Source: Isoetes taiwanensis
Taxonomy: Eukaryota > Streptophyta > Lycopodiopsida > Isoetales > Isoetaceae
Assembly (NCBI GenBank): GCA_021234155.1
Contig: JAJEKV010000092.1
Span: 2,742,561 to 2,806,560 of the forward strand
Length of the DNA stretch: 64,000 nt
Direction: 5' to 3'
Program-made: the position numbers and the translations under genes
The notes under the pieces: model-generated
What the model was told of the DNA's origin: nothing
Database searches by the model: none
What the model saw: only the letters and a program-made list of their open reading frames with translations
Shown here: in pieces, positions 11,961 to 22,434 of the stretch
Numbering within the stretch: position 1 is the first letter of the stretch
Layout of the letters: every line of letters starts with the position of its first letter

Positions 11961-12714
11961 TCAAATGGCAACACAATACCTGTCTAAACCTTGGAGGGTT
12001 TCCTGTATTCCAACTCCTTGATACTCCGAATCCAACCTCTGCTTTGCTTGTTTGGTATCTAACACCAAACTATCCTTGACTCTCTTATGATTTCTTGGTC
12101 GAGACGCAAAGTTGTCTTGATTTAAACGCGTCTGTGCAGACATGCCAGCTATTTGTATTTTCTCCACAATATCAATCCCCACTGTGATGATGAGGAAGAG
12201 CTTATATTCTAATAGCACAAACAATAAAAAGTGGTAACAAATCGTGCATGAAGGGCTGACCATATTCCTCTGATATTAGGATCACCATGACCTGCATGGG
12301 AGCCTCTAGTACAGTTTTTTCAATGTGCACTGTAATACTATATGGGCTGCAGCACAAGAACTTTGTGAACATCTGCTTAATGTACCTAATAACCTATCCA
12401 GCTTAAACACGCCGCACCTTTGGAATTTTTGAAGCCTGAAAAGAATAGTATTAAAAAGGAATCCCTGAACTTTAGGATGACCATGAAAAATAACAAAGCA
12501 GTTACCCAATCTTTTCGTGAAAAAGCAACTTGTTCCACTCAACTAGTCCAGCCATCTGCACAGATATCATTTGTGTAAAAGAAGTATGCACATAATTGTT
12601 GGGCTACATTACTGGTTAAAATTTTACTAGGTGTGCCATGTGCCAGTTTCCAGATGTTTCACAATCAGTCATCCGACTTAGTGTAATGATAATGTCATTT
12701 TTCCCGGCTGGTTG
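11961..12714 (-). pseudogene. MER3: MER3/HFM1 meiotic DNA helicase relic, 3' part
   Basis: Continuing past the Ty3 insertion, the minus strand carries the end of the Sec63-like region of MER3/HFM1 (ROCK-N-ROLLERS). The exon directly abutting the insertion reads AGKNDIIITLSRM. Next is an exon with LVEWNKLLFHEKI (about 12553-12508; a canonical GTAACT donor follows), then CSPYSITVHIEKTV and ILISEEY (about 12345-12260). A final exon (about 12190-11965) begins GIDIVEKIQIAGMS and continues into the variable C-terminal tail. The enzyme unwinds DNA during crossover formation. In-frame stops interrupt the piece near 12390. The adjoining GDSL relic on the same strand is a separate gene. Confidence 0.8.
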
Positions 12715-12945
12715 TAAAATGGACTCTTGACGTGGCACGCTATCTCACCACCCAACCACGAGCCCTCATCTAAGACACAAATTGCCCCCCATCGCTCTCC
12801 CCGAAGCTACTATATAGCGCACCCTTTCGGGTCCTTCTTTGGACCAAAGGCCCCTCTTTTGACCATAAGGCCCCTTTGGACTAAAAGCCCCTCTTTGGAC
12901 CATAAGGCCCCTTTTGGACTAAAGGCCACGCTTTGGCATATAGCA
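12715..12945 (-). repeat. 3' LTR of the Ty3 element
   Basis: 231 bp, matching 17237-17466. On the minus strand it begins TGCTATATGCC and ends CCATTTTA. It contains a repeated unit of about 38 bp built on TTTGGACCATAAGGCCCC and TTTTGGACTAAA. A purine-rich AAGAGGCGAA immediately upstream (about 12955-12946) is a plausible polypurine tract. Confidence 0.93.
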
Positions 12946-13109
12946 TTCGCCTCTTGACATTGCGTGCCAGCCCTTCACGCAAAAAGGGTGTCTAAATACC
13001 TTTAGCCATCCGAAAGCATAATCCTTCCTTGGCCCTCGCTAGGCCTCCCGCTAGTAGAAGCATGTGCTTGACTTCCTCTTGTCTCAACTTCCTTAGCTTT
13101 CCATCTTTA

Positions 13110-16100
13110 TATTCCCTAAGAATATCCGGATAAGCTTTAAAACATTGCCACGCACCCATGAAGCGCCCTCCAAAGGTTTGTGAGCTAACTTAACCAAATA
13201 TTGTCTTGAACCACTAGTGGATTTATCCGCCAAAATTGTTTCCTACTCTAGAACTTCGAATCATCAATCACTCTCGCCCGCTAACCTCCCAAGTTGAGGT
13301 AACTCCTTACCATGATAAGCCTTTAGGAATGACACATTCACTACATCATGCATTTTCCAACTTTGAGGCAATCTTAATTGATATGCATTCTCATTGACCA
13401 CTTTAATAACTTGAAATGGTCCATGGAAACAGGGTGCCAACTTAAGATCCTTTTTATGCCAGATCTTTCTTAAAGTGGCCTTTATGGATCCTCATCCATA
13501 CCCAATCTCCTTCCTTAAAACCATTGGCTGCCGCAACTTAGATGATTTATTTGCAAAGATGCTTGAGCATCTCGAATACGAGCTTGAAGCAAGTCTATGA
13601 GATCCTTATGCTCAATAACCAAATCATCAACAAATGAACATCCTCACACACTGAAAGAGTGGCTCCCTGCAAGTCGTCACTTCATAGACCGCCTCAAAAG
13701 GGTCATCTTTATGGTAGACCGATAGGTATTATTATACACAAATTCAGCAATAGGCAAATACTCTTCCCAATGACCTTGATGTTCATTGACAAACCCCTTA
13801 AGATGGAACAAATAACTTTTATTTACCACCCTGATTGTCCATCGGGCCGGTGAAAAGCAAAGGAGAACCTTAACTCGTCCCCAATTGCATAAACAATGCC
13901 TTCCGAATTTACTAGTAAACTTTTGTACCACAATCGATACACAATCTTTGGCAACCCATGTAGCCTAAATATCTTTTTTGATAAAGAGCGTAGTTAACTA
14001 TAAGCCGCCAACTTATCCCAACAAGGAATAAAATGAGCGTGTTTAGTTAAACAATCAACAATTGTCCAAATGATGTTGTTCTTGGAGAACCGGGCTAAGA
14101 CCAACAATAAAATCCATAGTGATATGTTCCCACTTTGCCTCCTAATAGGCAAGGATAAAGGAACACCATGAGGTTTCTTGTTCGCTTTTATCCGCTGACA
14201 AGTAACACAATGATCTAATATGAACCAAGACATCTCTCCGCAAAATCCGTGCCAAATAAAATATGGTTCAAGCTTTGCCAAAGTTGCCCCCACACCACGA
14301 TGACCCGCAGAATGACCAAAAATTCCGACAATGCATAGCTTTGGACCTTTATACAAGAACCCATTAACGATATATCCATATGCATTGCCACTTTGAGCTA
14401 ACAATCAAATATCCTATAATCGTGGTCAAGGCATACAAATGGCTTCATTCCCTCCAAATGGTTGGATTGTGCTATAGAAAGAGAACAAACCGCATAACGC
14501 CTACTTAAAGCATCGGGTACAACATTCTTTTACCAGACGATAATCCACCGAGAAATCATATTGCCGCATAAAAGCAACCCATTTCAACCGCTTTTCCGAT
14601 AATGTTTTCTCAGGAAACAATGTGCCTAATGCTTTGGTGGTCACCAAAATATGAACTGCTGACCCTATAAGATAGTGTCGCCACACTTTCAAAGCATGAA
14701 TGACAGCCGTAAATTCCTTTATCATAAACACTATATCTACTTTCCGTGGTCGAAAAACTTCCGACTTTCATAAGCAATAGGATGACCATCCTCATCAAAA
14801 CCGCCTTCAAAGCCATACCACTTGCATCAACACATAACAAGAAAGGTAGACCAAACTTTGGCAAACGCAGTAATGTGAGGATTAACCATGGCATCCTTTA
14901 AAACTTGGAAAGCAAACCGATGAGTATAATTCCATTGAAAAGGAACATCCTTTCAGAGCAACAAATAGAAATCAAGCTAAACGAGCAAAAATTTGTACAA
15001 ACTTCCTATAATAACGCGATAAGCCCAAAAAGGAACGCAATGCAAAGAATCGTAGGTACCGCCAATCCACAATTGTTGTACCCACCGATCAACTTTAAGA
15101 CCCTCACAAAACAACATGATCCAAATATTCAATTTCCATTGGAAAAAGATACTTTTCTTAGGATTAAGAGTAATAGACTCCTCCTTAACCGACGAAAACC
15201 TCCCCGCAAATGCAAGTAATGGTCTTCCTTGGACTTACTAAAAACTAATATGTCATCAAAGAACACAACAACATAAACGCCATGTACATCTTCAAATATT
15301 CGCCCCATTAGCCTCGCAAAAGAAGCTGGTGCATTTGTAAGTCCAAATGGCATGACCAAAAACTCATAATGTCCAAAGGTTGTCCTAAACGCAGTCTTAT
15401 GAACATCTTCAGCGCAACCTTAAGTTGCCAATACCCCGACTTAAGATCAAGACGGCTAAAAACCGTGGCACCTTGGAGTTGATCAAACAAATCAGTCAGC
15501 CTTTGGTATAGGAAACCCATTCTTTATGGTTATCTTATTCAAAGCGCCATAATCTATGCATATGCATACGTGAATTATCTTTTTTCTTAACCAACAAGAC
15601 AGAGCACCAAAAGGTGAAGAACTATGGCGATCAATCCAAAATTTGAAGCAACTCATCAAGCCGGTGCCTAATCTCAACTTGTTGGCCATGCATTCGATAA
15701 GGAGCTTGATTAGGAGGTTCTTTCCCGTGAAGAAGATCAATCATGTGGTCCCCAAACGCTAGTGGCAAAGTTTGTGGAATTTCATTTGAAAAGACATCAT
15801 CAAAATAATGCAAAAGATTGTTTGACGCCATTTAATGGGGATACATGAGACTTAGGACGCAAAACCACCAAATACACAAAATGAGTTTTCATTGCCAAAC
15901 GCTTAAATTGTAAATAAATGAACCGTTGGAATTGGGGAAACAATATCATCCTTCACAAACTTGAAGGTCTTTTACCCCTTCCAAGGATAACATAACAATA
16001 CCGCTTCCAATCTATAAGAGGATTAATAGTCTTATGCCATGGCATGCCGAGAATAATATCCATACCTCCAAGGTCAAGAAACCATGAAAGAACGCTTACG

Positions 16101-16940
16101 ATATAACCCCCCGGACGAATAAAGAATTGAAATTCCATAGCCACCTTCTTCCCTTTTCCATCTCCGCATCAACGTAAGTCCATACTTTCTTACTTTTGTC
16201 CTCTTTTCTTAGTCCCGCACTTAAGAAGAGGTGTAGCTTCCTTTCTTTCCCCTTTCTTCTTTTCCAAATAAGTAGGGCATTCATAAAAACTTATGATCGG
16301 CTGAATAACAAACAAAACACTTATTTTCCCCGCATAAGCCGCTTTATGCGTTTCTGATACGATTCCTTTGGCTCTTTTGGCCCAACAGTGTTCATTATCC
16401 AGAACGCCCAGATAAGCGGCCGCTTGAATGGCCCGCACTCGAGCAGATCCCATTGATTTATCCCGAAACCACTCGCTTTTTCATAGAAACTTTGAGGCTG
16501 GCTTCGTGGAGGGCCAAACCTTCCTCCTCTACTTTCTCGCCATCTTACGAGCTCACCAAAAGAAAGATTGGTAACTTGCAGGTCGAAGCTTCTCCAGCAT
16601 CTAACGATGAACCCCACCCATGAGTTTTTCGGGACTTCTCAAGATTATTTTTACTGTCAAGTCCTTTTAAAATCTCTCGCGGCGAAGGATCGAATAGCTT
16701 CATGTTTTGTTGGGTCAACTTATTCCATTCAAATGATAAGATCGCGCCCCCAATTATGACCCAAAAACGATTTTTGATTTGCTTTTACAATTTCAAGCAA
16801 AGGTAACAATAGGTTGATCGACCGGCCGGTTCTTCCGATATCCAGCCACCAGCCCTTTGTAACCCCATCCGCATGACGCCAAAGAAATATAACCGAAAGT
16901 GTTTCGCCATCTTTAGTCTTAGCAAAATATGAATTCAAAT
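13110..16940 (-). pseudogene. Decayed gag-pol of the Ty3 chromovirus
   Basis: Broken minus-strand frames show gag (about 16940-16190), a protease end (16144-15953; GMDIILGMPW), reverse transcriptase (15831-15129) with an intact motif [14 protein letters not shown] and catalytic [13 protein letters not shown], and RNase H (14894-14501; FLLCVDASGMALKAVL, GTLFPEKTLSEKRLKWV). Next come the integrase zinc-binding part (14404-13994; CVTCQRIKANKK), the distal core (13931-13677; LPIAEFVYNNT), a GPY/F region (about 13450-13310; CFHGPFQVIKVV) and a chromodomain-like C-terminus (about 13250-13130; QYLVKLAHKPLEGASW). At least ten frame breaks separate these segments. The order and C-terminus place it among chromoviruses. 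Confidence 0.85.
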
Positions 16941-17220
16941 CCCGGAGCTAAGGCGAAAAGTTCATCCGCATCACTAGTAGCAAATGAATACGCTTTTGAA
17001 TTCAATTTTGACATTAGCACTGCTTTGATGCCACTACGCGGGCCTCGCAGCTTTGTCGCAATCAAGCCTACGCTAGGCCAGCAGAGAATCAATTCGAGCC
17101 TCGGGATAAATGCAAGTTTTTCTCTCATGAGCTTAATTATCATGCTCTAACTCAAAAAGTTTTTCCTTGAGCTCTTCATCCTCAACGCTAGCATTGGCGG
17201 TGAGAACCGCCATCTAAACT

Positions 17221-17235
17221 TGTTGCTCGATACCA
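17221..17235 (-). promoter_or_regulatory. Primer-binding site (initiator tRNA-Met type)
   Basis: One base inside the 5' LTR the minus strand reads TGGTATCGAGCAACA, close to the plant consensus TGGTATCAGAGC that pairs with the 3' end of initiator tRNA-Met, with one base missing. It primes minus-strand DNA synthesis. Confidence 0.8.
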
Positions 17236-17236
17236 C

Positions 17237-17466
17237 TAAAATGGACTCTTGACGCGGCACGCTATCTCACCACCCAACCACGAGCCTCTCAAAGACACAA
17301 ATACCAGAGTTTCCCCGAAAGCTACTATATAGCTGCAGCCACGCCCCTTTGGTCCTTCTTTGGACCAAAGGCCCTCTTTGGACCATAAGGCCCCTTTTGG
17401 ACTAAAAGCCCTCTTTGGACCATAAGGCCCCTTTTGGACTAAAGGCCACGTCCTTGGCATATAGCA
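17237..17466 (-). repeat. 5' LTR of the Ty3 element
   Basis: 230 bp partner of the LTR at 12715-12945, with the same TGCTATATGCC start and TTTTA end on the minus strand and the same internal TTTGGACCATAAGG repeats. A TATA-like CTATATAG lies inside (about 17325-17332 on the plus strand). Confidence 0.93.
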
Positions 17467-18520
17467 GGTTGCTGCACTTCCATAACAACTTTCGGTGGAA
17501 GGTTTTCTAGCGCTTGCTTCACTTGATTGCCAAATTGGTACTTGCGGCCAGTTGTCGACTCCAATCTACGAGGATCAGAATTTGCTAATTTCTCGAAAGA
17601 GTCAATGCCCCCAAGAAGAAGTGCCTGGAAGACATATTTCCATCATCCCTTCCTGCCTGAATCATGGATTAAACTAGCAAATTATTGAGAGCAATGATAG
17701 ATGAGCACTTTAGCTGTGACCATGCCTATGCCGGGCAACTTCTTCAACTTATAGGGAGAATCATCCCATACTCTCTGTTGAAGACACTTTGCAAGCATAA
17801 ATGCATGCACAGTATCTTTAAACCGTTTTGCTTATTTGAAGTATTCGCCCATACAACGAAAAATCCGTGTTCCTGTCATGCATATGCCGTTTACATCCTG
17901 CAACATAAGTGATACTATTATAATCCTTTCTTTCAGGAAGGATGAGTGTTAGTACTCCATACCGCTCAACGCGGAAATCCAAAAGTATGATGGTTCTCCC
18001 GTTAAAGCATCATTTACGAGGACAAAATCTTCTTCTCCACTGCTTGATACGCTTCTTTATTTTACCGCTTGCTCCAACAATGGGAATTTTATTCTTCCAA
18101 GATCCATCATTATTGATATCGTTATAACTTTTTCTCATCTCACCAGCCTTGATCCCTAAAAGTATTTTCATTAATTCGAGGCAAAATAAAAAGAAAAGAT
18201 TCATTTATGTTTAGATCAAATCCTCCGTGACTTCTTACAGAAAGTTCTTGAGATTTTGACAAGACATGAACTAAATCCTCCATACTACTATTTTCTTCTC
18301 GAACCTCGCTGATAGCCTTCATTGTTTGGAAGTCAATATAGTATTTTGTCATCAGCCTACCAGTTCTCGCAGATATGTCGTTGTTTAAATTAATATGCAA
18401 AAGTATTTATGCGCAAAAGTCGAGATATCATCTTTACCAAGCGTTTTAAAAGGAATCCATACTGCCGGGCTTGTATTAGTTCAAAGCTTGCCAATTCAAG
18501 AATGTTTCAGAAGCGATGTC
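17467..18520 (-). pseudogene. MER3: MER3/HFM1 meiotic DNA helicase relic, central part
   Basis: Several minus-strand exons of the winged-helix/Sec63 portion of MER3/HFM1 are legible. They are ELASFELIQARQYGFLL (about 18510-18450), RTGRLMTKYYIDFQTMKAI through VHVLSKSQELS (about 18370-18240), a segment with INNDGSWKNKIPIVGASGK continuing to FVLVNDALTGEPS (about 18140-17985), DVNGICMTGTRIFRCMGEY (about 17906-17840), and a helix-hairpin-helix region VWDDSPYKLKKLPGIGMVTAK (about 17780-17705). The last exon reads LANSDPRRLES, GRKYQFGNQVKQALENLPPK and VVMEVQQ and runs straight into the Ty3 insertion. Exon borders are mostly GT-AG. An in-frame TAA follows GEYFK and frameshifts interrupt the INNDGS segment, so the gene is dead independently of the insertion. 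Confidence 0.88.
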
Positions 18521-20697
18521 CGCAAATGTTTATTTATTTACAATAAGTACCATATCTCCATCATATAAAATTGTGGGAGGAAAAAAAGATGAGGTGTACA
18601 GGGGAAAAAATCCACGCCAAAGATGAGGTGTACAGGGCAAAAAATCCACGCCGCCAGTTAGATTAAAATGGAGGGCCAAGATTTCTTTAGGCAAAATAGG
18701 GCAATTTAGTGCCCCCCCATGCACGCTGATCCTCGCCTTCAAAGACTTGATTGTGCAATTTTAAGCCGCAATAGGCTTTGTCGAGTAGTGCGGTAGGCGC
18801 TTTATTCATTTGGGATGAGATTGAAAGCGGCAAAGCGACAGTGCGTGCTGGGCCTTAAAACCATCGACAGAATCGATAAATCCATCCCGTTGGGCTGAGA
18901 AGTCCATGATTTTGGCTAAGACCAGCTTTGAATCTTGGCTACGCCTTCTTCGCCGGATGTCCATGCTTGCTTCAAATGGTACAAGAGTATTCTTTTCTAA
19001 GCTAGTTATTCCGCTTTGTTTTCTCGTGGATGATTTGAATAGGGCAAGGCATATATTTCAATGCCGAGCTTTGAATAGGATGTATTTGGGAGATGGGTTC
19101 AGATTTTTATACCCAATCCTAAAACCCAAATTGGATTTGCCTTGCTATTGGCTTAGATTTCTAAAAAGCACTTTTTAAGCTATGAAGAAATAGCTATGGC
19201 GTGCAAGAATACCTAGTTTTATTCTAATGCCATGGAAATGCAAGTAAAAGAATCGGTTGTGAGTTTTACTTCCTATCTTCCAAGATTTAGAGTTGATAAA
19301 GTTTTAGTCAAAACGCCTTTGAAGCCCTATGTTTTTGACGCATTTGATTCTAGCTGGCATGCCTATCTAAACCTGCTATGCTTAAAGTGTTTAGAATATA
19401 GTTAGATGTGCGTATCGACGCTGATAGAACGATTCCACTTTAAGATGCTCCGTCTTGTGATTTGCGCGCAGTTATACCATTAAATACATGGGTTCACATT
19501 TCGAACCCCGAAAGTTGCCTATGATTTGCGTGGCTTGCATTTCGAACCTGAAAGTTACTCATTTCGAACCTAAAAGTTCTTGCATCTACATGCTGTCATC
19601 TTCTTGCTTTCCATTACAATAGCTCAAAACATCACAATGTGAGAAACGAATCAACACATAAATGACCTATTTAGTAGGCATTTTTCCTCTTGCTTCAATT
19701 TCTGACATTTATAATTCTTAAAAGCATGAATTCGAATTCAATAACAAATTCAGGGACATCATAGCGATTGAAAGTCAATAAATAAATATCATTGATCTTT
19801 AAATTTTACCAACAACACTCTCATTCTATTTACACTAGATAACTCTTTATCATCCTTTATTGAATTCAAATTCAATAATAAATTCAGGGATATCATAGCT
19901 ATTGAGGGTCAATAAATAAATATCATCGAACTTTAAATTTTACCAACAACACTCTTATCTTATTTAGACTAAATAACTCTTTACCATCCTTTATCCAACA
20001 TATCACTCACATCACCCTCCCCCTCCCCCCAAAAAAACCTTTCGACTATAGCGATGCAACGCCACGCACCATCGCTTTGTATTAGATAAAAGCATTTTTG
20101 GACTTGTTTACCTTTTTTAGATTCTTTTTTTCTAACCCATCTTCTCGAGATGACTTTTTGGATCCCGTAATGAGGTGGGTTCTATAACAAGAAGTGCACA
20201 TAGAACTACTTTTTAAGTCGAAAGTGATTCTAGCTTATTTTCTAAAGAATGTACTATTGATCTAATACATCTGCAGCTCATTGCATCTAAGATCTACTTC
20301 CACAATGCCAACACTCCATTATCATGGATACAAAACCATTCAAAACCATTTTTTAGTGGCTTGTCATGTCATTATGCTTCTATACCGATGTCAAGAAAAG
20401 AGGATGTCAAGAAAAGAGAAATATCACAAGGCAAGTACAGAAATAATTAGCATAAGTAGGCATTGTTCTAAAAAAGACATTCAATTTCTTCATGCAAACC
20501 ATTTAATCTCGGACAAGCTAATTATAAACCCTCGTTAGGGTGGATATGAGGTTGAACTTCCTAACTTTAGATTAAAGATGAAGCCAATAATGACAAATGT
20601 AAACTCAAAATCATCTTATGTTGTGATCAAATCACAGCTTGGATAAAACTAGAGAGTAGTAACATGAAAAATAGAATTTTAAGTAGGAATATGGTAC
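18521..20697. other. Presumed MER3 intron filled with repeats
   Basis: No coding signal on either strand. It contains a two-copy 34-bp tandem repeat (18586-18652), three copies of an ATTTCGAACC..AAAGTT motif (19498-19580), a 134-bp-offset duplication (19737-19995) and a 16-bp tandem duplication near 20389-20420. Its position between two MER3 exons on the same strand makes it a large intron of the relic gene. Confidence 0.6.
19737..19995. repeat. Diverged tandem duplication, period 134 bp
   Basis: The block from TTCAATAACAAATTCAGGG (19737) recurs from 19871 with scattered substitutions through CTCTTTACCATCC. It is AT-rich and non-coding. Confidence 0.9.
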
Positions 20698-20815
20698 CTT
20701 CTTAATCCTCACATATAAAAATGATCCTTTGAGCCATTCGATAGCTAAACTAACATCTGACACAGTCATAAGGACTATCTCTGCATTCAAATGCTCGGCT
20801 ATTGTAGGCAGCAAT
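20698..20815 (-). pseudogene. MER3: MER3/HFM1 exon (upstream-most surviving)
   Basis: A 118-bp minus-strand exon, with acceptor TTCATGCAG before 20815 and donor GTACC after 20698, encodes LLPTIAEHLNAEI, TVSDVSLAIEWLKGSFLYV and RIKK. This is the strongly conserved stretch of MER3/HFM1 just after the helicase core. The helicase core itself (DEAD box, motif VI) was not found to the right. The relic thus begins at the helicase C-terminal boundary and continues at 18520 after a large intron. Confidence 0.85.
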
Positions 20816-21390
20816 CTGCATGAATATATTATTTGCTTAATATACAAAGCATCTATATCATTATTTCAGACTCAAAGGTTCCTTACAAACTTACTCATCT
20901 GAGCGTCGAGAGTGACCGAGAGTTTACAGCCAATCATAAGTTTGGGGCAATCATCAGCATATCCTAAGGATATTCTAGCATATACCTAGGATATGCCAAA
21001 AGCCCACATAAACAAGGGTTTGCCCCCCTAGGGGCAACCCAAAAACAGGGATGCCATTAATATTTAAAAGGATCTAACAACTATGTGCCCATTTCCAAAT
21101 GTCCTTGTGAACATAGAGCTAAGAGAAACACGTGTAAGGACATCATGACTTGGCTAGATCATGTTGTTTGGTACACATTGAACAACATGGGTTGTATCAA
21201 CCCAAAATTATCTGTAGTAGTTGCTATGAGAACCTGTCTAAAAACAACTCTGAGAATAAGCATTGTGGCATATATATGATGTCAAATGGACTTTGATCGA
21301 TATGACAATAGAATATGTCGTTCATCCATTGATATATTATAAAATCGAGTTCCCCACATGCAAAATGGCAAGGTATCGTTGAAAAGACAA
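20816..21390. other. No recognised gene; short inverted repeats
   Basis: Small palindromes occur at about 20957-20996 (CATATCCTA paired with TAGGATATG) and about 21014-21052 (GGTTTGCCCC near GGGGCAACC). MER3 helicase-core exons were looked for and not seen. Confidence 0.5.
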
Positions 21391-21397
21391 TGTCGTC

Positions 21398-22434
21398 GAT
21401 TCGCGTAGCGAATCGGCATTCTTGCTCAAGACGAGCATGCATGCATTGCATGCGTCGCATGCATGCATCGCATGCGTTTTGGGCCGTTCGTCGGGTTGGC
21501 GTTTGCTACTTATTGCGAAAGTTCTTCATCGACGTTTCATCGGTAACTTCCTCTTCTCTCGTGAGCACCTTATTCTTTGATTTGTTTCGAGTGGGGGAGG
21601 GGCTTCTTCCTGCTGGTTTGGCTAATTTATGCGTTGCTTTCCTCTTGTCCTTTCGGGCCTTTAGTTCATCCCGACCTTTCGTCCCTCGATCCTAGTTGTT
21701 AGGAAGTCCCTTTGGTATTCAGGCGCTTGTTGGTTTCATGCACGCGGTGCAGAGAAGAATAAGTCACATTCGCGTGGCGAATCGGCATTCTGCTCAAATG
21801 AGCATGCATGCATCGCGACAGGGCTTTACCGTCGGGTTGGGCGTTTGCTACTTATTGGCGAGAGTTCTTCATCGACGCTTTCATCGGCCAGCTTCCTTCT
21901 TCTCTCAAAGAGCATCTTTATTCTCCTTTGAACCTACCCTCCCCCCCTTCTTTGTTTACTATATTTGTACAAGTTCTTTATCATGTTTTTCCACCCGATG
22001 GGATGTTTTTTCCACCCACCTGGGTGATGCTATTCTTTTGGTATGTTTCTCGCTTGTTGTTGGTGACGGTACCGTTGGCGCAGCCATCCGCTTTGACTTC
22101 TCCATGCGCGGTTTTGGGAGCCGATTCTATGCCTTACGCTTTGTCTAAGCCCCGTCAAGGCTTATCACTAGGGTTTTTCCTAAAACCCGGAAGGGGGCTG
22201 GGTTTTTAATCCCTGATAAGCTTTCTGCAGTACATCAGCCACTCATCTATTAGCATTGTATTTGTTTTTGGGGTCCAAATGTTATAATTGGATTTTCCCT
22301 TTATTTTGCGTGGGTAGTTCGCATGTGTGCAGCTATCCACTGTCCACCATTGTAGAAATCTGCTGAGATGAATGAGAAGCCTATCTCGGGCGCTTTGTTG
22401 GTTTCATGCGAGTCGCAGTGCAAGAATTATGCCA
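21398..22434 (+). mobile_element. Short copy of a structured non-coding element family (copy B)
   Basis: Two tandem head-tail units. Each head starts with a palindrome, GATTCGCGTAGCGAATC at 21398-21414 and ATTCGCGTGGCGAAT at 21768-21782, followed by GGCATTCT and GAGCATGC-rich sequence. Tail 1 (about 21690-21760; AGGAAGTCCCTTTGGTATTC, then TTGGTTTCATGC) abuts head 2. Tail 2 (about 22372-22434; GATGAATGAGAAGCCTATC through AAGAATTATG) closes the element. A branched hairpin lies at 22157-22224. Both heads and tails, the junction and the hairpin recur in the 51.4-58.8 kb element. The open frames (for example 21696-22148) have no domain and are probably fortuitous. The class is unknown; a non-autonomous retroelement is one possibility. 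Confidence 0.65.
22157..22224 (+). ncRNA. Branched hairpin motif, copy B
   Basis: An outer stem pairs GCTTATCA (22160-22167) with TGATAAGC (22214-22221), extendable outward by three pairs including one wobble. It encloses an inner hairpin GGGTTTT/AAAACCC (22171-22177 with 22182-22188) and a GGG..CCC segment with a T run. The same layout with different stem bases occurs at 58520-58597. Whether it is transcribed is unknown. Confidence 0.55.

Larger units (their letters stand above)
12715..17466 (-). mobile_element. Complete Ty3 chromovirus inserted in an exon of MER3
   Basis: The element has two LTRs of about 230 bp (12715-12945 and 17237-17466), a primer-binding site next to the right LTR, and flanking 5-bp direct repeats GGTTG at 12710-12714 and 17467-17471. 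On the minus strand the order is LTR, gag, protease, reverse transcriptase, RNase H, integrase, chromodomain, LTR, the Ty3/chromovirus order. All frames are broken by stops and shifts, so it is a non-autonomous relic. The LTRs differ by several substitutions and small indels, so the insertion is not recent. It splits a MER3 exon mid-codon. Confidence 0.95.

Noticed and set aside
21696-22209. Open frames of 133-150 codons in the short element
   Set aside because: They run through the repeated head and the structured hairpin, are not kept in the long copy and have no domain.
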